Shown: positions 44,428 to 54,008, numbered from the stretch's first letter. The stretch is DNA of 64,000 bases from JAXMAR01 sp046350295 (GCA_046350295.1 JAXMAR010000007.1:62001-126000); one strand, 5' to 3'. Numbers and translations are program-made. Notes: generated by a model not told the origin, from the sequence alone.

Positions 44428-45354
44428 TCAGGGTCGTTTCGGCGTGGTCCGCGAGGTCGTGGTCTGCGTCTGCAGCAGGCGGATGGTCGTCTCCATGCCG
44501 CCGACGTCGATGACGAGCGTTCCTTGCAAGGTTCCGGTCTGCTCCATCTTCGTGAAGCGGCCGAGGCGGCGATCGAAGAGGGCGGAGCCGCGTGCGGCGC
44601 CTTCGGCGATGTCGATCTTGCGGATCTTGAACGGAAGGCCCCCTTCTTCGTTGGGCGGCTTGATGTCGATCCGGGCGACGAAGGTGATCTTGTCGAGGTC
44701 GCCGTCCTTGCCTTCGTAGGTGTAGGTGTAATCGTGCTGATAGCGGCCGACACCGGGCAGTTTCTGCTCGATCGTGCGCTTCCAGGTCGAGCCGACCTTG
44801 ACGGGATCGAGCGGCACGGCGGAGAAGGCCGGCTCGGCCATGGTCATGAGGGCGTCCTTGGTGAAGAGGTTCTCCATGGCGCCGACGCCGGGACCACCGG
44901 CGTCCTTGAGCCGCTTGATCAGGTCTTCGTGGCCGGTGAGGTCGAGCACCTGGAGACGCGGGCTGAGCTTGTAGCGGAGCTTCGTCTTGACGAGGGCGTC
45001 GAAGAAACCGCCGAGGGGGCCGCCGCCTTTGGGGTTGTCGGTGTCGTGGTCGATCTTGGAGCCGCCGATGTCGATGAGCATCTTGACGCGCACGAACTCC
45101 TGGGTAGCGAGCCAGTTCTGATCCTTGTCGAGGCCGCCCGGGACCCAGCGAAAAAGGAAGGTCTGCTCCTGCGTCTGGTTAACGTCGGTATCCATCACCT
45201 TCATCGCCTGCTTCACCTTCGTGGTGATTTCCTGGAAGTACTCGCGGCTGACGGCCGGGTCGAAGCCTTTCCAGCGCAGGCGCTCGGGCTCCTGGCCGGG
45301 GGACGGGCGCGGCAGAAAAACGAGAGCAAGGGCGAGCAGAGTTGGAGTTCGCAT
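44428..45354 (-). CDS. Secreted DUF6263-like protein
   Basis: 308 residues with a signal peptide (about 1-20, LALALVFLPRPSPGQ). The body is beta-rich, with LRYKLSPRLQVLDLTGHEDLI, AFSAVPLDPVKVGSTWKRTIEQ and GTLQGTLVIDVGGMETTIRLLQTQTTTSRT at the end, as I recall for DUF6263-type proteins. The ATG follows GGGAGGAAAC. It is sandwiched between two DUF1501 genes with gaps of 15 and 23 bases. Confidence 0.75.
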   Translation of the reverse strand: MRTPTLLALALVFLPRPSPGQEPERLRWKGFDPAVSREYFQEITTKVKQAMKVMDTDVNQTQEQTFLFRWVPGGLDKDQNWLATQEFVRVKMLIDIGGSKIDHDTDNPKGGGPLGGFFDALVKTKLRYKLSPRLQVLDLTGHEDLIKRLKDAGGPGVGAMENLFTKDALMTMAEPAFSAVPLDPVKVGSTWKRTIEQKLPGVGRYQHDYTYTYEGKDGDLDKITFVARIDIKPPNEEGGLPFKIRKIDIAEGAARGSALFDRRLGRFTKMEQTGTLQGTLVIDVGGMETTIRLLQTQTTTSRTTPKRP

Positions 45355-45369
45355 CCCGTTTCCTCCCGC

Positions 45370-46743
45370 TCAGAGAATATCGCGGATCACTTCTCCCTGG
45401 CTCACCGGCAGCGGCCGGCCGAGGGGATCGCGCACTTCGGTGGCCGGGTCGATGCCGACCAGGTGATACATGGTGGCGGCGATGTCGTCGGGGCGTATCG
45501 CGTTGGTCGCCGGATAGGCGCCGATGCGGTCGCTGCTGCCGTGAAGCATGCCGCCGCGGACCCCGCCGCCGAAGAGGACCGCGCTGTAGCAGTTGGGCCA
45601 GTGGTCGCGGCCGTTGGCGCCGAACTGGGCCGTGTTGGCGATGCGCGGCGAGCGGCCGAATTCGCCCATCCAGACGACGAGCGTCTCCTCGAGCAAGCCG
45701 CGCTCGGCGAGGTCCTCGATCAAGGTGGGGACAACGCGGTCGGTGTGGGGCAAGAGGCGGTTCTTGAGGCCGTTGAAGTTGTCGCCGTGGGTGTCCCAGC
45801 CCTCGCGGGCGGCGTTGCCGATCGACTGGGCGTGATAGACGGTGACGAAACGCACGCCCGCCTCGACCAGGCGCCGGGCGAGAAGACACGATTGACCGTA
45901 GGTCGTCCGGCCATACCGGTCGCGGACGCGCTCGGATTCTTCGCTGAGGTTGAAGGCGCGGCGGAGACGTTCGGAGGCGAGCATACCGAAGGCACGCTGA
46001 TAGAAGGTATCGATGCCGCGGGCGGTGGCGGAGGTTTCGAGGGCGTCGGCTTCGGCATCGAGGCGGCGCAGCAGCGAGCGGCGCTCGTCGAGCCGACCGA
46101 GGCTAAGCGTGCCGGGGAGCGTCAACTCGGGGAGACGGAAGCCGGGGCTGTTCGGGTCGTCGCGGAAGAAGAGGGGATCGTAGTTCTTGCCGAGGAAGCT
46201 GGCGTGCTGGCCGGGGGTGACGCTGCCGTCGCGCAGTTGATGCGGATAGGCGACGAAGCTCGGCATGTTCCCTTCGGCGGGACGGAGGCGGGCGACGGTC
46301 GAGCCGAAGGCGGGGTAGAGGTCGAGGGTGTCGCGCAGGCGGATGTCGTCGAGCGGCGGGGCGACGCCGGTGAGGCTGTAGTAGCTCGCCGAGTTGTGAT
46401 TGCGCATCCGGTGATGAACGGAGCGGAGGACGCAGGCGTGACGCATGACGCGGGCCATGCGGGGCAGATGCTCGCAGACGCGGATGCCGGGAACGTCGCT
46501 GGCGATTGGCCGGAATTCGCCGCGGATGCCGTCCGCCGCGTCCGGCTTCATGTCGAAGGTGTCAATATGGCTCGGCCCGCCGAACTGGTTCAGGTAGATG
46601 ATGGAGCGGGCGCGTGGCCGGTGGCCGGGCGTGGCCTCGGCCCGCAGCAATGACGGCAGCGCGAGGCCGGCGAAACCGAGGGCGCCGGCCTGGAGCAGGC
46701 GGCGACGGCTGAAGGAACGCTGAAAATCAAAACACGCGGGCAT
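45370..46743 (-). CDS. DUF1501-family secreted protein 2
   Basis: 457 residues from the ATG at 46743 (MPACFDFQRSFSRRRLLQAGALG), a twin-arginine signal. The core has IIYLNQFGGPSHIDTFDMKPDA, GEFGRSPRI and GRDHWPNCYS, as in the first DUF1501 gene. It heads the operon with the DUF6263-like and first DUF1501 genes and is divergent from the sigma factor gene 251 bases away. Confidence 0.92.
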   Translation of the reverse strand: MPACFDFQRSFSRRRLLQAGALGFAGLALPSLLRAEATPGHRPRARSIIYLNQFGGPSHIDTFDMKPDAADGIRGEFRPIASDVPGIRVCEHLPRMARVMRHACVLRSVHHRMRNHNSASYYSLTGVAPPLDDIRLRDTLDLYPAFGSTVARLRPAEGNMPSFVAYPHQLRDGSVTPGQHASFLGKNYDPLFFRDDPNSPGFRLPELTLPGTLSLGRLDERRSLLRRLDAEADALETSATARGIDTFYQRAFGMLASERLRRAFNLSEESERVRDRYGRTTYGQSCLLARRLVEAGVRFVTVYHAQSIGNAAREGWDTHGDNFNGLKNRLLPHTDRVVPTLIEDLAERGLLEETLVVWMGEFGRSPRIANTAQFGANGRDHWPNCYSAVLFGGGVRGGMLHGSSDRIGAYPATNAIRPDDIAATMYHLVGIDPATEVRDPLGRPLPVSQGEVIRDIL

Positions 46744-46994
46744 GGCGCATCCTGGATTGCCGCGGAAAAGAGCCGGAACCAAAGGCGGGACACCGTAATT
46801 GTCCCATGAAGCCGCGTTTCTGGCCAGCGGATTCTTCGGAGCGCAGCGGCGGACTCGCCGGCGAATACCGGATTGTTGCGCCCGGCCCCTGCAAAAGGCG
46901 CCCGGATCTGTTTTTTTGGAGGCGAAAGTCTATCGCGCTCGGCTAATATGAAATAGCCCGCTCGCCGCAAACGTCTATGAGAGGAACGCTGAGC

Positions 46995-47585
46995 ATGGCA
47001 ACGGGAAGCTGCTTACTGGTCGCCGGCGACGAGCAATTGTTGCGTCAGGCGGCCGCGGGTTGCTCGCAAGCCCTCGAAGAGTTGTTTCGCCGCTATCGCA
47101 GCGTCGCCTATCGGGTCGCGTACCGTCTTCTTGGCAATGAAGCCGACGCCCTGGACGCCGTGCAGGAGGCCTTCGTCAAGGCGCTGACGCATCTCCCCGG
47201 CTTTCAAGGACGCAGCTCGTTCAAGACCTGGCTCCTGCGCGTCGTCAGCAACGCCGCGATGGACCTGGGACGGCAGCGCGGCCGGCGCGAGGCACTGAGC
47301 CTGCACGCCCTCGCCAGCGGGTTGCGCGAGGAGATGGAGCCGGCGGTGGCGGCGGAGTCGAGCCGCGAGCTGGAGCGCCAAGATTTGCGCCGCAAGCTGA
47401 CGCAGGCGCTGGACCATCTGCCCGCGGCCCAGCGGCACACCTTCGTCTTGCACGCGGAGGCGGACCTGAGCTATCGAGAGGTGGCCGACGTGCTCGGCAT
47501 CTCTATCGGCACGGTGATGAGCCGGCTTTACTACGCCCGCCAGAAGCTGCGCAGCTATCTGGAGCCCTGGACGCGAAACCAATGA
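46995..47585 (+). CDS. ECF-type sigma factor
   Basis: 196 residues from ATG 46995, preceded by GAGGA nine bases upstream; ATG 46977 lacks a site. Sigma region 2 is RYRSVAYRVAYRLLGNEADALDAVQEAFVKALTHLPGFQ with the FKTWLLRVVSNAAMD element, and region 4 is LDHLPAAQRHTFVLH..LSYREVADVLGISIGTVMSRLYYARQKLRSYL. It directs RNA polymerase to a regulon held by the anti-sigma factor encoded next, whose start overlaps its stop (ATGA at 47582-47585). Confidence 0.93.
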   Translation: MATGSCLLVAGDEQLLRQAAAGCSQALEELFRRYRSVAYRVAYRLLGNEADALDAVQEAFVKALTHLPGFQGRSSFKTWLLRVVSNAAMDLGRQRGRREALSLHALASGLREEMEPAVAAESSRELERQDLRRKLTQALDHLPAAQRHTFVLHAEADLSYREVADVLGISIGTVMSRLYYARQKLRSYLEPWTRNQ

Positions 47586-48232
47586 AGCCCGACGACGGGA
47601 GACCCGATCCGCAGCTACTCGCCGCCTACCTCGACGGCGAGTTCGAAGGCCGCGACGGCCTCGACGACCTGCGGCGCCGCATCGAGCGCTGGCTCGAGAC
47701 CGACGCCGAGGCGCGGCGGCTGGCGCGCGACTACCGGGGCCTGCGTCAGGCGTGGAGCGCCACCGCGCCGCCGGAGCCGGAGGCCTCGGTTTGGCGCAAC
47801 CTTCACGTTGAGGCGCGCAAGGAAGCGGCGGCGGCAAGAACGTGGTCGCGCGTCCCCTTGCGGCGAATTGGCGTCGCCGCGGCCCTGATCGTAGGCGTCC
47901 TTCTCGGGGGTTTCGTGCTGCGCGGCTCGCCGAACACCGGCGGCACGCTCAGCGGCGCCCTGCCTGACATCGTCTTGCTCGCGCCCACGCCGTACGTCGA
48001 AGAGGAGATTCTCCCGGTGGCCAGAGCGGAAGAAGTGGCGATCTTGCAGGTGGACGGCCGGGACATCGCCACGTTGGTGGTCGGCACGCTGCCGGTGCAA
48101 GGCGCCCTGGAATTGGTGACGCCCGAGGAGGTCGATATCCGCAGCATGCAGCCCGCTGCAGACGGCATGGCCCCGCAAGTGCGCATCGGCGCCCGCAGCC
48201 CCACTATCTGGGCCAAGCGCTCCTCCGAGTGA
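47582..48232 (+). CDS. Membrane anti-sigma factor
   Basis: 216 residues. The N-terminal 60 residues form an anti-sigma-like helical segment (DPQLLAAYLDGEFEGRDGLDDLRRRIERWLETDAEARRLARDY) that resembles zf-HC2 anti-sigma domains but lacks the HxxxCxxC zinc motif. One transmembrane helix lies at about 96-113 (VAAALIVGVLLGGFVLRG), followed by an outer domain. It overlaps the sigma gene by four bases. It presumably sequesters the ECF factor and releases it on an envelope signal. Confidence 0.85.
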   Translation: MKPDDGRPDPQLLAAYLDGEFEGRDGLDDLRRRIERWLETDAEARRLARDYRGLRQAWSATAPPEPEASVWRNLHVEARKEAAAARTWSRVPLRRIGVAAALIVGVLLGGFVLRGSPNTGGTLSGALPDIVLLAPTPYVEEEILPVARAEEVAILQVDGRDIATLVVGTLPVQGALELVTPEEVDIRSMQPAADGMAPQVRIGARSPTIWAKRSSE

Positions 48233-48242
48233 AAGGGAATCA

Positions 48243-48707
48243 ATGGCCTCACGTCTTCTGGGCAGCGCTCTTGTCATCGCCCTGGCTCTTGTCCCGGTCC
48301 ACGCCTGCGGTCCGAAGCTGCCCAACGTCAAAATCACGGTCGTCGTCATCCTCGCCACCGAGAACGACGGGCCGATCGACAAGCGCCTCAAGCACATTGC
48401 GGCGGAGATTCAGAAGCTCAACCCCAGCCTCAAAAGCTTCGAACTCAAAAACATGACCGACAAATCCGTGCCGCCCAACGAAAAGGTGACCTTCAACCTC
48501 GTCGACATGAAGAAAGCGCTGGTCGTTGTGAAGCATGGCGCCGACGACGGCAACAAGGTGGGCCTTGCCGTCACGGCTCCCGACCAGGGGGAAATCGTCT
48601 ACAGCACCGTGTGCGGCAAGTTCCTGCCGATCGTCACGCGCTACGAAACCAAGAAAGGCGAACGCCTGATCCTTGCCATACGGGTGCAGCCGTGCAAGGG
48701 AGAATGA
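48243..48707 (+). CDS. Small secreted protein of unknown function
   Basis: 154 residues, ten bases after the anti-sigma gene and probably in its operon. N-terminal signal (MASRLLGSALVIALALVPVHAC) with a lipobox-like VHAC, giving a possible lipoprotein. Two more cysteines (STVCGKF, RVQPCKGE) may pair. The body is beta-rich (KITVVVILATENDGP; KALVVVKHGADDGNKVGLAV). No family recognised. The 3' end overlaps the converging LptC/LptA-like gene by 74 bases. Confidence 0.7.
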   Translation: MASRLLGSALVIALALVPVHACGPKLPNVKITVVVILATENDGPIDKRLKHIAAEIQKLNPSLKSFELKNMTDKSVPPNEKVTFNLVDMKKALVVVKHGADDGNKVGLAVTAPDQGEIVYSTVCGKFLPIVTRYETKKGERLILAIRVQPCKGE

Positions 48708-51700
48708 CTGCGCCCGCCGCGCATAGCTCTCGCTCCCCCCTCGGCGCCTCCCGCTTCGACCAGCGCAGAATCTTGCCCCCTTCGAGCTGGAACTCCCCCG
48801 TCTTGCGGTTGTACCGAATCTTGTTTCCCTTGATCTCCTGCGGCTCGATGCCCGGTCCGCGTTGCTTGTAGAGCGCGGCGGGCAGGCCGGGCGCTCCTTC
48901 GAAGATGATCACTTCCTCGGCCTGGTTGTACTTCACGGTCGTGGCCCGGCCGTAGAATTCATCGGTGTTGAAGTCGACCTTGCCCTTCGCCTCCATCTCC
49001 TGGCTCGACTTGCCTCCCTCGGTCCGCGTGTAGACGCTCAGCGTGTCGGCGCGCATGTGGAAGCCGCCTGGGCCGGGACGGGCCGGGTTCACCTTGGCGT
49101 CCGGATTGTCCGTCACGTCATGGTGGACCTCGACGTTGTCATAGAACTTCGCGTTACGCGCCTCGGCCTTGTGGTTGGAGAACATGCGGCCTTCGAAATC
49201 GACGATGGTTCGCTTCATGACCAGATCCTTGGCCTTCGCGGGGGGCGCCGCGCCCTTCTTCGCCGGGGCGGCCTGGTCGTCCAGCGTGCCGAGACCGAGG
49301 TGGATGACGCGGCCGCCCGGGCCGTGGGCGATGCTCGGCCCGCCGATGTTGTCGACGGCCAGCTCGGCGGCGATGAGCCGGTTGTACTGCCCGAGCTTGC
49401 CGGCCGGGTCGCGGGTTTCGTCCTGCGCCCAGACCTTGCGATGGCAGACGAGCTTCTCGACAGTCGCCTGCTGCCCGCTCTTCTGGCCTTCCTTGAGGGA
49501 AACGGTGCGGTCGAGAGTAACCTGGAGCGTGTCGCACTTCAACGCGCCGTTGTCCTGATAGGCCTGGACGCCGCCGTTGAAGTCGGCGTCCTTGCCGTTG
49601 AAGATCATGTCCCGGTTCCAGTGGATGGTGAGTCTCGTATCGGGTTTGCTGGACTTGCCGCCGTCGAGCGTCTTGTTGCTCGGCATCTCCATCAAGCCGG
49701 GGCCTTCGACCTCGGCCATGTTGGTGCGCTGGTTGATCGTGACCTTCGGACCTTGCAGGATCAGCTCGCCGAGCTGAAGGTAGCCCGCCTTGCGCAAATC
49801 GCCGAAGACGTAAAGGACGTCCCCTTCGGCATGGCGGATGAGGTTGAGCATCTCGCCGGTGATCTCCACGCCCTTATCTTTGGGTGTTTCGCCGTTCTGC
49901 TTGACGTGGACGACGCCTTCGCAGACGACCTCGAGCAACTCCTTCTTCACCCCCTTGTTGGCCACGTAGGCGACGATCTCGTTGGCCTCGAGGTGCATCG
50001 GGTTTCGGTTCTTCGGGTTGATGGCGCCTGGCGGAGTCTCGGTCGTGGGCGGCGCCAGGGCGGCTTTCCCGTCCTTGGGGGCGCCGAGCGGCGGTGGCGG
50101 CGTCACCGAAGGCGTCTCGGGTGAAGGCGCCGCAGGCGGAAGGGCCGCGGGCAGCGCTTCCGGAAGTCGGGCGTCCAGCGTGTCCTGGTTCTGGAAGCGC
50201 ACGATCAGGTGATGGCAGCGATCGATGATCATCTCCGGCGAGCGCATGGCGACGCGCTCGAAGGCGTCGATCTTGTGCGGTCTTTGCCGGCCCAGCTCCT
50301 TGGGCGCGTCCGCTGCGGCCACGGTCTTCGCCGCTGAATCGAGCCAGACCTGCAAGCGCTGCCCCTGCAGCTCCTGCTTGTGCTCTTCATCGAGGAAAAC
50401 GGCGTCCCCCGTGAGAGTGATGAGGTCGAAGACCTTCTCGCCGTCCCGGTCCTTGACGAAAATGAGGCTGTCTTTCCAGAACGCGTGGAAGGGATATTCC
50501 TTCTTCGCATTGTTCTTGTCGTATAGATCGAGTTGCCCCGGCCCCTTGGCAAAGGCCTGCTGCCCCATCCCCTTCTTGTCGGCGCCGATCAGGTGCAGCT
50601 CCTGACACTGGATCTTGTGCCCCTCTTTCACGGCGTTCATCGGAGCGCCTTTCAGCGTCGTCTGTGGTCCGGTGGTGGCCGTCGGACAGCGGTAGTGCAG
50701 CTCGGCGCCCCAGGCGGCGAGCTGCTCGGAGTCCATCGCAAGAGCGACCGTGGCGCCGGGCCGGGCCGTGGCCAGCGCGGTCTCGATTTCCTTGTCTCCC
50801 CCCGTGGCGCGCGGCGCGGCTGGATCGCGCGGCTTGCGGCGGAATTGCAGCTCCAGGTGCTGGCAGCTCATCTGGTCGATCTTGATCCCCTCCGGGCTCT
50901 TGTGCTCGCGCCAGACCGTGACCTCCTGCGCTCCGACGGCAGGATCCGGACTGTCGAACGACGCCAGCTCCTTGGTCAGGTCGTAATGGAACTTTCCCGG
51001 CGTCTTGATCACCAGGTGGGAACGCTCGTCCTTCTTCACCGGCGCCGTTTTTTTGTCCGCCACGACGACGGCCTTCTTTTCGGCCGCAGCGCGACTGTTC
51101 TTGCCGTCGTCCGCGCCGAGGAAACCTGAGTTGTTTTCCACGTAGAAGTGCATCTCGACGGTCGCCTTCAGCAGCAACGTCTCGACGCCCTGCACATTCT
51201 CGCCTTTCTTGGCCGGGCGCCGCGCGGCAGGAGTCGCCTCCTTGGCCAGCTGCATCTCCAGGCCCTTGGCGGTGATCAGCGTCGGATGCGGCTGCGACTG
51301 ATTGTCTTGCAGCTTGACGTAGCCATCGGACCAGACGAGGTGGCGGATCTCGTCGTAGAAGAGAGAGTCCTGCGTGATGACGACGACCAGATCGTCGTGC
51401 TTCTCCGGCGTGGAGCGGTTGTTGATCAGGACGATCTCTTTTTCGCTCTTCAGCTCGACACCCACGATTTTGCGGTTGTTCAACTCGGTCAGGCTCGTGA
51501 CGGGTTTGTCCAGCGTGAGAAAGGCGACATCGCTCTGAACGGTGTTGATTTCCGGCGACTTCGTGTCGACCCGGTTCTTGGGGAAAATGGCGGCGCTGAA
51601 GGGCCAGAGCTTGACGCGGCCATCGGCGACGATCTCCATCTCCTGAGCGGACAGGACGAACCCCTTGGAATTGAGATTGAGCTTTACTTCGCGGCGCAGC

Positions 51701-51930
51701 TCGGGACAGTCGGCGCCGAAGGCGAGGGCAAGTTTCTCCGGGATGGTCCACGGAGTGCCGACTCCCTCGTCCGAAATCGGAAGCAATTCGACCTCCTTGC
51801 CGGGCTCGTAGTCAGCGGGCAGGGGCGGCAAGCCGTCGATGTTGCCAAGGAAGTAGACGTAAATGACGAACCCCAGGACGAATAGGGGCAGCGTTCCGAG
51901 GAGGATCAGGACGCGCTTGGGTGTCCACAC
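48634..51930 (-). CDS. Giant LptC/LptA-like envelope protein
   Basis: 1098 residues from GTG 51930, chosen because AAGGA lies upstream; the frame is open further (to 51996) inside kdsC. One N-terminal membrane helix (about 8-30, LILLGTLPLFVLGFVIYVYFLG) is followed by an almost entirely beta, OstA/LptA-like repeated structure: SDVAFLTLDKPV, LITAKGLEMQL, LELQFRRKPRDP, DAVFLDEEHKQELQGQRLQVWL, ITGEMLNLIRHAEGDVLYVFGDLR. An LptC-plus-LptA type role in lipopolysaccharide transport is supported by position after kdsD and kdsC. It is several times longer than E. coli LptC or LptA. Ends overlapping a converging gene. Confidence 0.7.
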   Translation of the reverse strand: MWTPKRVLILLGTLPLFVLGFVIYVYFLGNIDGLPPLPADYEPGKEVELLPISDEGVGTPWTIPEKLALAFGADCPELRREVKLNLNSKGFVLSAQEMEIVADGRVKLWPFSAAIFPKNRVDTKSPEINTVQSDVAFLTLDKPVTSLTELNNRKIVGVELKSEKEIVLINNRSTPEKHDDLVVVITQDSLFYDEIRHLVWSDGYVKLQDNQSQPHPTLITAKGLEMQLAKEATPAARRPAKKGENVQGVETLLLKATVEMHFYVENNSGFLGADDGKNSRAAAEKKAVVVADKKTAPVKKDERSHLVIKTPGKFHYDLTKELASFDSPDPAVGAQEVTVWREHKSPEGIKIDQMSCQHLELQFRRKPRDPAAPRATGGDKEIETALATARPGATVALAMDSEQLAAWGAELHYRCPTATTGPQTTLKGAPMNAVKEGHKIQCQELHLIGADKKGMGQQAFAKGPGQLDLYDKNNAKKEYPFHAFWKDSLIFVKDRDGEKVFDLITLTGDAVFLDEEHKQELQGQRLQVWLDSAAKTVAAADAPKELGRQRPHKIDAFERVAMRSPEMIIDRCHHLIVRFQNQDTLDARLPEALPAALPPAAPSPETPSVTPPPPLGAPKDGKAALAPPTTETPPGAINPKNRNPMHLEANEIVAYVANKGVKKELLEVVCEGVVHVKQNGETPKDKGVEITGEMLNLIRHAEGDVLYVFGDLRKAGYLQLGELILQGPKVTINQRTNMAEVEGPGLMEMPSNKTLDGGKSSKPDTRLTIHWNRDMIFNGKDADFNGGVQAYQDNGALKCDTLQVTLDRTVSLKEGQKSGQQATVEKLVCHRKVWAQDETRDPAGKLGQYNRLIAAELAVDNIGGPSIAHGPGGRVIHLGLGTLDDQAAPAKKGAAPPAKAKDLVMKRTIVDFEGRMFSNHKAEARNAKFYDNVEVHHDVTDNPDAKVNPARPGPGGFHMRADTLSVYTRTEGGKSSQEMEAKGKVDFNTDEFYGRATTVKYNQAEEVIIFEGAPGLPAALYKQRGPGIEPQEIKGNKIRYNRKTGEFQLEGGKILRWSKREAPRGERELCAAGAVILPCTAAPVWQGSGVRLSWFRSA

Positions 51931-51962
51931 GGCTCTGTTCCTTGGTACCTGTAGGGTACGCG

Positions 51963-52484
51963 TTAAAAGCCCAGCCTCTCGAGCATGACCTGCCACAGTC
52001 CCTGCGTTTCAAGCAGCAACTGCACCAACTCACGCACTGCGCCTCGGCCTCCCGGTTGCCGCGTCACGTACTGGGCCGCTTGCCTCGCCTCTTCACAGCC
52101 GTCCGCCACGCTCACGCCCAAACCCGCGCGGCGGATCAGGGGGACGTCGGGCAAGTCGTCTCCCACGTAGCAAACTTCGCTCGCCTCCAGGTTGTGCTCT
52201 CGCAACAGCGCCTCGAACGCCGGTCGCTTGTCATCCGCTCCCTGAATCAGAGCCGTGAGTTTCAACTCCGCCGCTCGCCGCTTCACGATCTCTGATGTCC
52301 GCCCGCTCAAGATCCCCGCCTGCTTGTCCGCTTGCAGCCAGAGCTTGAGCGCCAGGCCGTCGCGCACGTTGAAGGTCTTGATCTCCGTCCCATCATCGGC
52401 ATAAGTGATCCCGCCATCGGTCAGGACACCATCCACGTCGAGCAACAGAAACCGAATCCGACGGCAACGCTCCTCGATGTCCAT
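51963..52484 (-). CDS. kdsC: 3-deoxy-D-manno-octulosonate-8-phosphate phosphatase
   Basis: 173 residues from the ATG at 52484 (MDIEERCRRIRFLLLDVDGVLTDG). The HAD motif is DVDGVLTDGG (Asp17 and Asp19), followed by GILSGRTSEIVKRRAAEL and a C-terminal motif VCYVGDDLPDVPLIRRAGLGVSVAD. It dephosphorylates KDO 8-phosphate. The longer frame upstream is rejected because homologues begin here. Between kdsD and the LptC/LptA-like gene, in one operon. Confidence 0.93.
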   Translation of the reverse strand: MDIEERCRRIRFLLLDVDGVLTDGGITYADDGTEIKTFNVRDGLALKLWLQADKQAGILSGRTSEIVKRRAAELKLTALIQGADDKRPAFEALLREHNLEASEVCYVGDDLPDVPLIRRAGLGVSVADGCEEARQAAQYVTRQPGGRGAVRELVQLLLETQGLWQVMLERLGF

Positions 52485-52584
52485 ATTTCGCTCGTGCCGG
52501 CCTCGCTCCGATGGTCTCAAGACCGATTCGTCTCAAGACCCGCTCACACCAGCCCTCACACCCCGGTCGCGGCGCCCTGAGCAA

Positions 52585-53625
52585 TCACGCCACGCGCATC
52601 ACCTGTTCCGCTTCCTCGCGCGGGATCAACCCGATCAGGTCCGTGATATCCAGAAGGCCGATCGGCCGCCCCTCCTCGTCGATCACCGGCAGCTCGCTGA
52701 TCTTGCGGCGGCGCATGACCTCCACGGCGTCGATCACCCGCGTGCCGCGCGCCACGGTGATCGGTCGCGGCGTCATCACCTCGTGGATCGGCCGGTCGAT
52801 GTTGGCGTCGCGGCGCTGCTCGAAGAGGCGGGCCAGATCGCTGTCGGTGAACAGCCCGGCGAGCCGATCCTCATCGTCGAGCAGCATGACGGCGCCGGTG
52901 CGCCGCCCCACGCGTTTGCTCACGCCGAACACCTCGCGCACCGAGCGATCCTGCCGCGCCAGCCGCAGCTCGTCCCCCTGCCGCATCACCGCTTCGACCT
53001 TGAGGAGCTTGCGGCCCAGGCTCCCCGCGGGATGGAAACGCGCGAAGTCTTCGTGCGTGAAGTCGCGCATCCGCAGGAGGACGAAGGCGAGGGCGTCGCC
53101 GACGGCGATCATCGCCGTGGTGCTCGTGCTCGGCGCCAGCCCGAGCGGGCAGGCTTCCTCGAGCGGTCCGAGAACGAGAGCGACGTCCGCCTTCTGGGCC
53201 AGGGTGCTGTGGCGATTGCTGGTGACGGCGACGAGGCCGAGCGCCATCTGACGCAGGGACGGTAACAGGCGGACGACTTCCTCGGTTTCGCCGCTATGGG
53301 AAAGGGCGAGGACGACGTCCTGATGGTGCACCATGCCGAGATCGCCGTGCACGGCGCGGGTGGCGTCGAGCATGTAGGCGCGCGTCCCCGTCGAGTTGAG
53401 CGTCCCGGCGATCTTCTGGCCCACGTCGGCGGATTTGCCGGCGCCGGTGACGCAGACGCGGCCCGGACAACGGTAGAGGAGATCGACAGCGTCGAGGAAG
53501 GATTGATCGAGGCGCTCCGCCACTTGCTTGAGCGCGGCCGCCTCCACGCGCAGGATCTCGCGCGCATAGTCGAGGCGCTCGGCGTCGACGGGCGGGCTGG
53601 GCAGCGGCGGGAGGAGAAGATTCAT
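52585..53625 (-). CDS. kdsD: Arabinose-5-phosphate isomerase
   Basis: 346 residues from the ATG at 53625 (MNLLLPPLPSPPVDAERL). A SIS domain (about 40-175, GRVCVTGAGKSADVGQKIAGTLNSTGTRAYMLDATRAVHGDLGMVHHQDVVLALSHSGETEEV) binds sugar phosphate; two CBS domains follow (about 205-260 and 275-330, ending VIDAVEVMRRRKISELPVIDEEGRPIGLLDITDL). It makes arabinose 5-phosphate for Kdo synthesis. Gene order kdsD-kdsC fits. A candidate promoter lies at 53708-53735 on the same strand. Confidence 0.95.
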   Translation of the reverse strand: MNLLLPPLPSPPVDAERLDYAREILRVEAAALKQVAERLDQSFLDAVDLLYRCPGRVCVTGAGKSADVGQKIAGTLNSTGTRAYMLDATRAVHGDLGMVHHQDVVLALSHSGETEEVVRLLPSLRQMALGLVAVTSNRHSTLAQKADVALVLGPLEEACPLGLAPSTSTTAMIAVGDALAFVLLRMRDFTHEDFARFHPAGSLGRKLLKVEAVMRQGDELRLARQDRSVREVFGVSKRVGRRTGAVMLLDDEDRLAGLFTDSDLARLFEQRRDANIDRPIHEVMTPRPITVARGTRVIDAVEVMRRRKISELPVIDEEGRPIGLLDITDLIGLIPREEAEQVMRVA

Positions 53626-54008
53626 GCGGCATCCCTGCTTGGCTTGTCGAGGCGCTGGCCCGACGCCCGGACATCCTGTCGGGCGCGAAAGCACGCAAGC
53701 TACGCCGACTATACTCACATAGCCAAGAAATACAAGCGAAGGACAACTCTCGGCCACTATCCTTCATCGGCAGGCGAACGGCGCAAGCCTAGTTTTCTCG
53801 GAAATAGGCGCAGATCGCGCAGGACTGGGAAAGATGGGCAAGGAAGCGGCTGTTGTCCCGGCGAGAAAGTATCGGTTCTCCCAATGGCAGAAAGATGGAG
53901 GGCGGAAAATGAGGCAAAGAGCCTTGGACAAGACTCGCCCTGACAAGGGCTAGGCTGTCGCAATCATGTTTTTGCCCCACATTTTTTTGCCATGAACGGG
54001 GTCGCCTG
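53626..54008. other. 380-bp divergent intergenic region
   Basis: No convincing gene. It holds the candidate kdsD promoter (53708-53735, minus strand) and otherwise unremarkable sequence; several short minus-strand ORFs of 60-68 residues lack ribosome binding sites. Confidence 0.5.
53708..53735 (-). promoter_or_regulatory. Candidate promoter of the kdsD operon
   Basis: On the reverse strand, TTGTAT (53735-53730), 16 nt, TATAGT (53713-53708). It points at kdsD 80 bases downstream. The -35 match is moderate. Confidence 0.4.

Noticed and set aside
46916..46949. Sigma70 promoter TTGGAG...TAATAT for the ECF sigma gene
   Set aside because: The spacer is 22 nt, too long for a functional promoter.
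53296..53943. Plus-strand ORF overlapping kdsD
   Set aside because: It is the shadow of kdsD in another frame and has no ribosome binding site or recognisable motif.
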